In this document: positions 54,651 through 64,000 of the stretch, in pieces
Layout: each line of letters begins with the position of its first letter
How positions within the stretch are numbered: the first letter of the stretch is position 1
NCBI GenBank assembly: GCA_963573385.1
Contig: CAUYLG010065801.1
Coordinates: 62,001-126,000 of the forward strand
DNA length: 64,000 nucleotides
Reading direction: 5' to 3'
Source: Cacajao melanocephalus
Lineage: Eukaryota; Chordata; Mammalia; Primates; Pitheciidae
Notes under the pieces: model-generated
Seen by the model: the letters and a program-made list of their open reading frames with translations, nothing else
The model's database searches: none
Told to the model about the DNA's origin: nothing
Made by a program: the position numbers and the translations under genes

Positions 54651-54898
54651 TCAGCCAACTACGTCCCATGGGCCAAATCTATCCCGCCTGGTTTTGTAAC
54701 AGTTACATTTGTTCACATACCATCTTCAGGCCAAAGCCAGCCTGCCTGTTTATATAAAGTTTTACCGGAACACAGCCACACCCATTCCTTTACATATTGT
54801 CTATCTGCTTTCCTGCTACAAGGGCAGTGTTGAGTAGTTTTGACAGATAAGGTATGACCTGCAAAGCCTAAAACATTTTCTCTCTGGCCCTTTACAGA
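54651..54898. mobile_element. hAT-Charlie-type MER element (same family as 3824)
   Basis: cagccaactacgtcccatggg, aaagttttaccggaacacagcc, ttgtctatctgctttcctgc and caaagcctaaaacattttc..ggccctttacagaaaaag. It directly follows the preceding hAT fossil. Confidence 0.8.
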
Positions 54899-54936
54899 AA
54901 AAGATGATGATGATGATGATTATAATGATGATAAGC
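54899..54936. repeat. (GAT)n microsatellite
   Basis: aagatgatgatgatgatgat followed by imperfect units. Confidence 0.9.
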
Positions 54937-55012
54937 AACATTAACTGACCATCTCTTATAAGCCAGGCACTGTGCCACCGAGACTTAACATGGATCAAAT
55001 TGTAGGGAAAAA
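54937..55012 (-). repeat. MIR fragment
   Basis: ctgaccatctcttataagccaggcactgtgcc. Confidence 0.6.
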
Positions 55013-55026
55013 GAAATCTCTTTCAG

Positions 55027-56560
<1,534 letters not shown>

Positions 56561-56712
56561 TCAATCTTGCCAATAACTCCAGGAGAGAGACTCTGTCATC
56601 ATCCCCTTTAAACAGATGAAAATTTAAAGCTCAGAAAGTTTAAAAGACAGTCACAGACAGTATCAGTGGAGAAGGTAATATTCAAACCCCAGTCTGACTC
56701 CAAGATCAACCA
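56561..56712 (-). repeat. MIR
   Basis: tcatcatcccctttaaacagatg, aatttaaagctcagaaagtttaaaagacagtcac and attcaaaccccagtctg in reverse MIR order. Confidence 0.7.
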
Positions 56713-57001
56713 TTACCAGATTAAAGTGTGAAAAATAAATATGGTAAGTTTTCATAGAGCCTTCTTGCACTCTACCCTGCACCAGTCAAGGCCAGAAAAG
56801 GGATTTCTCCATTGAAGAAAGCCAGGGCTCCAATTGCTTCCCCAGCAAAGACTAATTCTCAGATCCGGTTACCTGCTCCTCCAAGCACCTACCCACGGAA
56901 GTACCTGGCCAGTATGGATATAAAAGAAAGTGTATTCATGTAGTCCATCAGTGCGAAAGGCTTATAAAACCAAACATGGGTTCACATTAGAAATAAGCAT
57001 G
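56713..57001. other. No recognised feature
   Basis: Unique-looking intronic sequence. Confidence 0.5.
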
Positions 57002-57009
57002 TGGCTAGA

Positions 57010-57259
57010 TTTTTTTTTTTTTAAACAAAGTCTCACTCTTGTTGCCCAGGCTGGAGTGCAATGATTCAAGCAATTCAGCCTCCCAAGTAGCTGGGATTTT
57101 TTTTGTGCCACCACGCCTGGCTAATTTTTATATTTTTAGTAGAGACAGGGATTCACCATGTTGGCCAGGCTGGTCTTGAACTCCTGACCTCAAGTGATCT
57201 GCCTGCCTTGGTCTCCTAGAGTGCTGGGATTACAGACATGAGACACTGCGCACCTGGGC
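57010..57259 (-). repeat. Alu (S-type), internally deleted
   Basis: Poly-T, then caaagtctcactcttgttgcc to cactgcgcacctgggc. The join gagtgcaatga/ttcaagcaattc removes about 40 bp of one arm. The element is flanked by tggctaga(a)ttttt. Confidence 0.93.
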
Positions 57260-58171
57260 TGGCTAGAATTTTTTAACAGATGTGTATTCATGTCAATTTG
57301 CAACAACAACAAAATAGCACGATCATCCAAGCATTAGGGGAAATTTTGGGGCACTGCAAGTGCATGAAAGAACCCCATTTTTTGGTTTGTTCTTATAGCA
57401 ACACCCTCAAAGTCTTCATTTTAAGAACATGTAGTTACATCCCAATCAGCTCAACCCCATGTTGACTGTACCACAGAATGTTCTCAAAACACATCCTTAA
57501 GTCTCATTCCATCCCTCTTGCCAACACTTATTCACTCATTCTAACATTTCTGAACTAGAGATGTATTTATTAACGTTAATGTATATTTAGTATATACAGT
57601 AGTGTTTTAATCTCAAAATTGTATTTCATATAATTAGCATCTTTGATTACAATTACGTGCACTTGGCAAAAACAGTAACATTAAAATGAAACAAACATAA
57701 AAAGAACTTCTGAACTATACCACTCCCACCTGGAACATGTCATACCTAGAAGATGTCATACTAGCTATAGAACTCACTGTATCTTCAATGGAAATGTGGA
57801 ACATTTTTAAAAATCTTGTGAATATGCAAAAATCATAAAACAACAACAAAACAAAATCAAATCAAGCCAAACTGTAAAATCTCAAATTAATGCCTAAATG
57901 CAGAGGTGTGATAAAGTGGGATCCTGCAAGAGCCTGGCTATCAGAGGAAGAAAGGGCACAGAGATCCTTTAGTCAAAGAAACTTGTTATTATAGAAAGAA
58001 TACTGAGATCTAAAAACTACTAAATTAAGCCTTTCATGACCCTACCCGTAACCTTGAGCAATGGCGGTCCACCCATTTCAATGCTCTTAAGATACCAGGA
58101 GTCTCAAGCCAATATAGGAACTCCTATTTCTAAATTTTGGAACAATGGAGGACCTTGTAACAAAAAGCCAG
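57260..58171. other. No recognised feature
   Basis: Unique-looking AT-rich sequence with a CAA/AAAC-rich patch at 57840-57865. Confidence 0.5.
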
Positions 58172-58479
58172 AGGCCGGCCCAGTGGCTCTCGCCTGTAAT
58201 CCCAACAGTTTGGTAGGCCAAAGTGGGTGGATCACCTGAGGTTAGGAGTTCAAGACCAGCCTGGCCAACATGGTGAAACCCTATCTCTACTAAAAATACA
58301 AAAATTAGCCAGGCGTCGTAGCAGGCACTTGTAATCCCAGCTACTTATGAGGCTGAGGAAGGAGAATCCCTTGATCCCAGGCAGCAGATGTTGCAGCGAG
58401 CCAAGATCACGCCATTGCACCCCAGCCTGGGCAACAATATCAAAACACTGTCTTAAAAAAAAAAAAAAAAAAAAAAACA
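58172..58479 (+). repeat. Alu (S-type)
   Basis: From aggccggcccagtggctctcg to a 24-nt poly-A. Confidence 0.95.
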
Positions 58480-58499
58480 GTTCAAAAGCATACACAGTG

Positions 58500-59115
58500 A
58501 AAAGTAGGTCTCCTCCCCAGAAGCTACTTTGGTAACTGTTCTTTCATATCCTTCCAATGACAGTATGCGTGAGTGAATGAGACAGAGAGAGAAAGAGAGA
58601 ACAGCGTGTCCCTCATGTTCCTCTCTCCCACAATCTTAAACAGAATACCATACAAATTCTGTATAGAGTCTCTTTTCACTCAGTATATAGATGGAAAATC
58701 ATTCTAAATCAATACATCCAAGGTCTCCTTTTTTATAAATGGCTACATAGTGCCCCACTGCACAAATATATCACAATTTGAAATTCCCTAATTATGGATA
58801 TCTAGGATGTTTTAGGTTTCATGCTATTCCAATAGTTGCTGCAATGACTATCTTAGTACATAAATCTTGGTAGAGATATGCAGTTTTTCCATGGGATAAA
58901 TTCTCAGAAGTGGGATCAGTGAGTCAGAAAGGATGCATATTTTTACTTTCTGTAGAAACCGACAGATTCTCAACCAGATGTATGTTCCTACTGACACAGT
59001 TGTAGTCTAGGAGTAATGGAGTATTTTTATTCATACCCTTACCAATTGTATTTTATCCAACATCTTGATCTTCACCAATCAACATGAGATAATGTTACCT
59101 CACTGTGGTTTTTCT
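58500..59115 (-). repeat. L1M fragment
   Basis: Reverse old L1: ctttcatatccttccaatgac, taaatggctacatagtgccccac, ataaattctcagaagtgggatc and caaccagatgtatgttcctactgac. Confidence 0.75.
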
Positions 59116-59159
59116 ATGTAAGGGACTTTTTAAAAACCTGTTACTTAATGTCTTTAAAA

Positions 59160-59890
<731 letters not shown>

Positions 59891-60355
59891 GCTGACAGAC
59901 ACTATTGATAAGAACATGTATTCAATTATAACACATTACCTACGCGTTTAACCATGAGAATTCAGAATATATTAGAAAAAGGGAATATTGTGCCAAGTTT
60001 ACGAACACCTCATGGGTAATAAGCAGAAGCATTTGAATTTTCTCTTACATAAAATATATTCTTTCCCATCACAAAACCTAATAGGAACATAAAAATCATT
60101 TATTCTAACAAGTTTTAGATGGGTATTAAATCCATAATTTCTCACATATTAATCATTTCTACATCTTGCTAAATAGCTGGACCTTAATATGATGCCTACC
60201 TTGCCATAAAACCGAGACATCTGATGTAATGAATGGGCAAATTGTACTTTTAATATTCTTTCATTGTTAATCTTTTTTTCATTTTATTCCAAGGAATAGC
60301 AACCAATTAATAATAAAGCTCTTAGTTTCACATCATATCCAATTGCTATAAAAAC
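59891..60355. other. No recognised feature
   Basis: AT-rich unique-looking sequence. Confidence 0.5.
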
Positions 60356-60366
60356 AACTGTTACTA

Positions 60367-60782
<416 letters not shown>

Positions 60783-60844
60783 TCATGAATTTTTCAATTC
60801 TGCTCATTTCCAAACCGTAAAACGTAGTAACGGCAGCTAGTATC

Positions 60845-61045
60845 TACCAAACAACATGTGTCGCAACCTGTAACTTACATCATTTTTGTACACTATTGCA
60901 CTTAATACATCAACTCTATGGAGTGAAATAATTTTATTATTCACATTTTATAGCTGAAAAACCCCAGCTGGAAGTTTAATGCAAGGAGGTATCGCTACTA
61001 AGTTGTGCCATGGAGACTTGAACACTGGTTTGTTCAATTCACTGA
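60845..61045 (-). repeat. MIR
   Basis: cactattgcacttaatacatcaactctatggag, ttattattcacattttatagctg and ctaagttgtgccatggagac in reverse MIR order. Confidence 0.7.
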
Positions 61046-61589
61046 GTATCCAAATAAAAGGAATGCTATTTGCAACTTATGTGCAACATAAAACTCTTCA
61101 TCAAACCATTAACTAATACCACACCTATCGAAGGGAGCTAAATCCTTAAGGAGAAAACTCTGCATAGGAGCAGAAGAAAATTCATTATGTATCATATATT
61201 ATTCACTGCTTAGCACTGGAATGTACTCAAAAATTAATAAAACTTAAAAAATGTATCATGAAACACTCATTTTTCATTCTACTTATGGACTTTCTGAAAC
61301 CTAAAATGCATTTATCCTCGACCTGTGTATGATGTAAACATCCCCTTTTTATCCTCCCAGCACTAAATTTTTAATGAATCAGAGGTTTAAACATAAGTCC
61401 TCTTTATTTAACATGACTGTACTGTACCTATCAGACCTTAGGAAAGCTCCATATGCTTTCTACGGTATTAAAATTTTACTGAAATATTTGATGTTACCAT
61501 CTGTTCTTGGTGAGAACCAAAATAGTGGCCTCAGGGAAGCACTGTTGCATTACTAACGTTGTTGGGATATTTTCCAGAAATTGTTTATC
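61046..61589. other. No recognised feature
   Basis: Unique-looking AT-rich sequence. Confidence 0.5.
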
Positions 61590-62340
<751 letters not shown>

Positions 62341-64000
62341 TAGCAATTCACTCCCAAAATCAATCATTCGCTGAACAGTTTCATCTGAGAGATGTAAAGA
62401 AACAGTAATGTACCTTTCAGGGAAGACAGCTCTGAGATCTAAAACTGTCTACCATTGAGTGTATCATCTATTAATTTCCTTGAAAAAAATCACTCTCTAG
62501 CAAAAGCCTGACACAAGCTCAAAAACCAAAAAGCTTTGTTTCTGGCTAAATACTTAGAAGGGCATTTCAAAGAGAAGAGGAGTCATTACCAGAAACCATC
62601 TGAGTGAACAGTTTTCTCTGAGATGTGGAATTATAAATGGCACAATGCGTGATGATGGGGAAGGAAGATGGACGAATCTACCCCTTCATGGGCCTATGGG
62701 GTAAAAACACACTGAGCGTTTTAGTGACTCAAGCTTTAACTGTTTTGGTGCATGTGTGTTTGACCTGTCCTCCAGTCTTTGCAATACTTCCTCCTCTTGC
62801 ATGTATCAGATGTCCAGGAGATGCAAACAAGGCAGACAGGGTCCTGAGACAGTTATTGTATTTAACATCTCCCCATCAAGCACTAAGCAATTGCCTTTTG
62901 TCCTGGAGAAAAGCAGCAAATGAGCCACCCTGCAAACAACAGGAAGGGATCTGATGCTGTTCCTTAGGGGGTGTTTGCCATCTCACACTCTCGCTTCTGG
63001 GGTTTAGGGGCCTTGAAGAACCTGGAGGCCCCTGCATTTCTAAGACGTGATAGTGACCAACTGCATTCCAGGCCATCAGCCACATGCAATGAGAGCTGGT
63101 GACATTGTCACAAGTAGAGTCCATTGCCCAGCTGGGGATAATGCCAGAAGGAAGTCTGGCATGACAGAACCCAGGGGAGGGTTGGGACAGTGCCCAAAGA
63201 AAAGGAAGCTGAACAATGGAATGGGAAAAACAATGACACTTGCTAGAAAGTACAGCCCTTGTTGATGGTCCTTCCAATGAAGCATGCTTTCATTCAGAAG
63301 CAATTGAGAGGACCACTATTTCTAATCCCACTAAAGCTTTCTAGCTAGAAAGTCTTCCCAACACAAACTCAGATTTCCAAAATGCTGCTATGAGGAAATA
63401 AATAGAATCTAGTTAAAACCTCAAATTCTCTGATGAACTAATTTCAATGATGGGATAAGAACGCTGTAAAATGAGATAGATTTCTTCTATTTTGTCATCA
63501 TTTGCATACTGGTTTGTCTCCCTCCCTTTTTGGGGGAGAATTACTCACCATCAATAAACATAAAGACTAGAACTCCAGATGTTACTTTACCTGGGCTACA
63601 AAGAAATGACCCTGAGAGAAGCAGATCCGATCTAAGTCACACTTGCCCTCACCACTTCAGCTTCAGTGCCTACATTTCCAAGGTCCTCAGCATCCTGTAA
63701 CAGAAATTACGTCTTCCCACATAAGCAGCCCGATAGCCCTCTCACTGTTCCTCAGTTTCAGCTACCCTAGCAGAGACTGACTGCCTATATATTTAGTTGA
63801 GGTGCTTACTCAAGACTCCATTCCCTCCAAAGTGAATTTCATACATGCCACAGCATCTACATTTTAAGTCAGACCATCATAAACATGCATCCAATTTTAT
63901 TGAAAATCCTTCTAGACTTTTTGTTAAGACCCAGTAACAAAATTATCTTGTTTGTGTATAAACGCATGAATGTATACACATAGCTTCAACCATTACAGAT
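62341..64000. other. Repeat-poor right end
   Basis: 1.66 kb without a nameable repeat. Slightly higher GC at 62640-63260. No exon with recognisable coding content. Confidence 0.5.

Overview
This is primate genomic DNA. It holds 38 recognisable Alu elements of J, S and Y-like type, an L1PA/PB-type LINE fragment, older L1M, L2 and MIR remnants, MaLR LTRs and hAT/Tigger DNA transposon fossils. There is no bacterial-style gene organisation, no operon and no CRISPR array. Nothing I can recognise suggests a new multi-gene system.

The only protein-coding sequence I can support is one 105-nt internal exon on the minus strand (5749-5853). It has a good polypyrimidine tract/AG acceptor and a GTAAGT donor, and is in phase 1 at both ends. 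Its translation contains [14 protein letters not shown], which I recognise as the segment of receptor-type protein tyrosine phosphatase gamma (PTPRG) between the signal peptide and the carbonic-anhydrase-like ectodomain, i.e. exon 2. The window is therefore antisense to PTPRG: 1-5748 is the start of intron 2, and 5854-64000 is the 3' part of the very long intron 1. The exon differs at about four residues from the human protein as I remember it, so the donor may be a non-human primate.

Layout: 1-5.7 kb (intron 2) has Alus, MIRs and two hAT elements. 5.7-5.9 kb is the exon. 6-16 kb is rich in MIRs and Alus, with a Tigger element split by an Alu and a U6 snRNA retro-pseudogene at 15.4 kb. 16-28 kb has scattered and clustered Alus with a large repeat-poor stretch at 18.3-20.7 kb. 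28.8-30.8 kb is an L1M carrying two Alus. 32-36 kb holds a MaLR LTR with an expanded TG satellite, then L2, L1M and MER5A. 42-46 kb holds a THE1 LTR, an L1 with a 5' inversion, MER30, MER20 and an Alu-split hAT element. 47-52 kb holds an LTR-like element, L1M pieces, a MER5A carrying a 104-bp copy of sequence found 735 bp away, and an inverted Alu pair around a pyrimidine-rich satellite. 54-64 kb holds tandem hAT fossils, an ERV1-like LTR, L2 and L1M fragments and more Alus.

All repeat calls were made by eye from remembered consensus sequences; ends are accurate to a few bases only where target-site duplications are quoted. Sub-family names are approximate.
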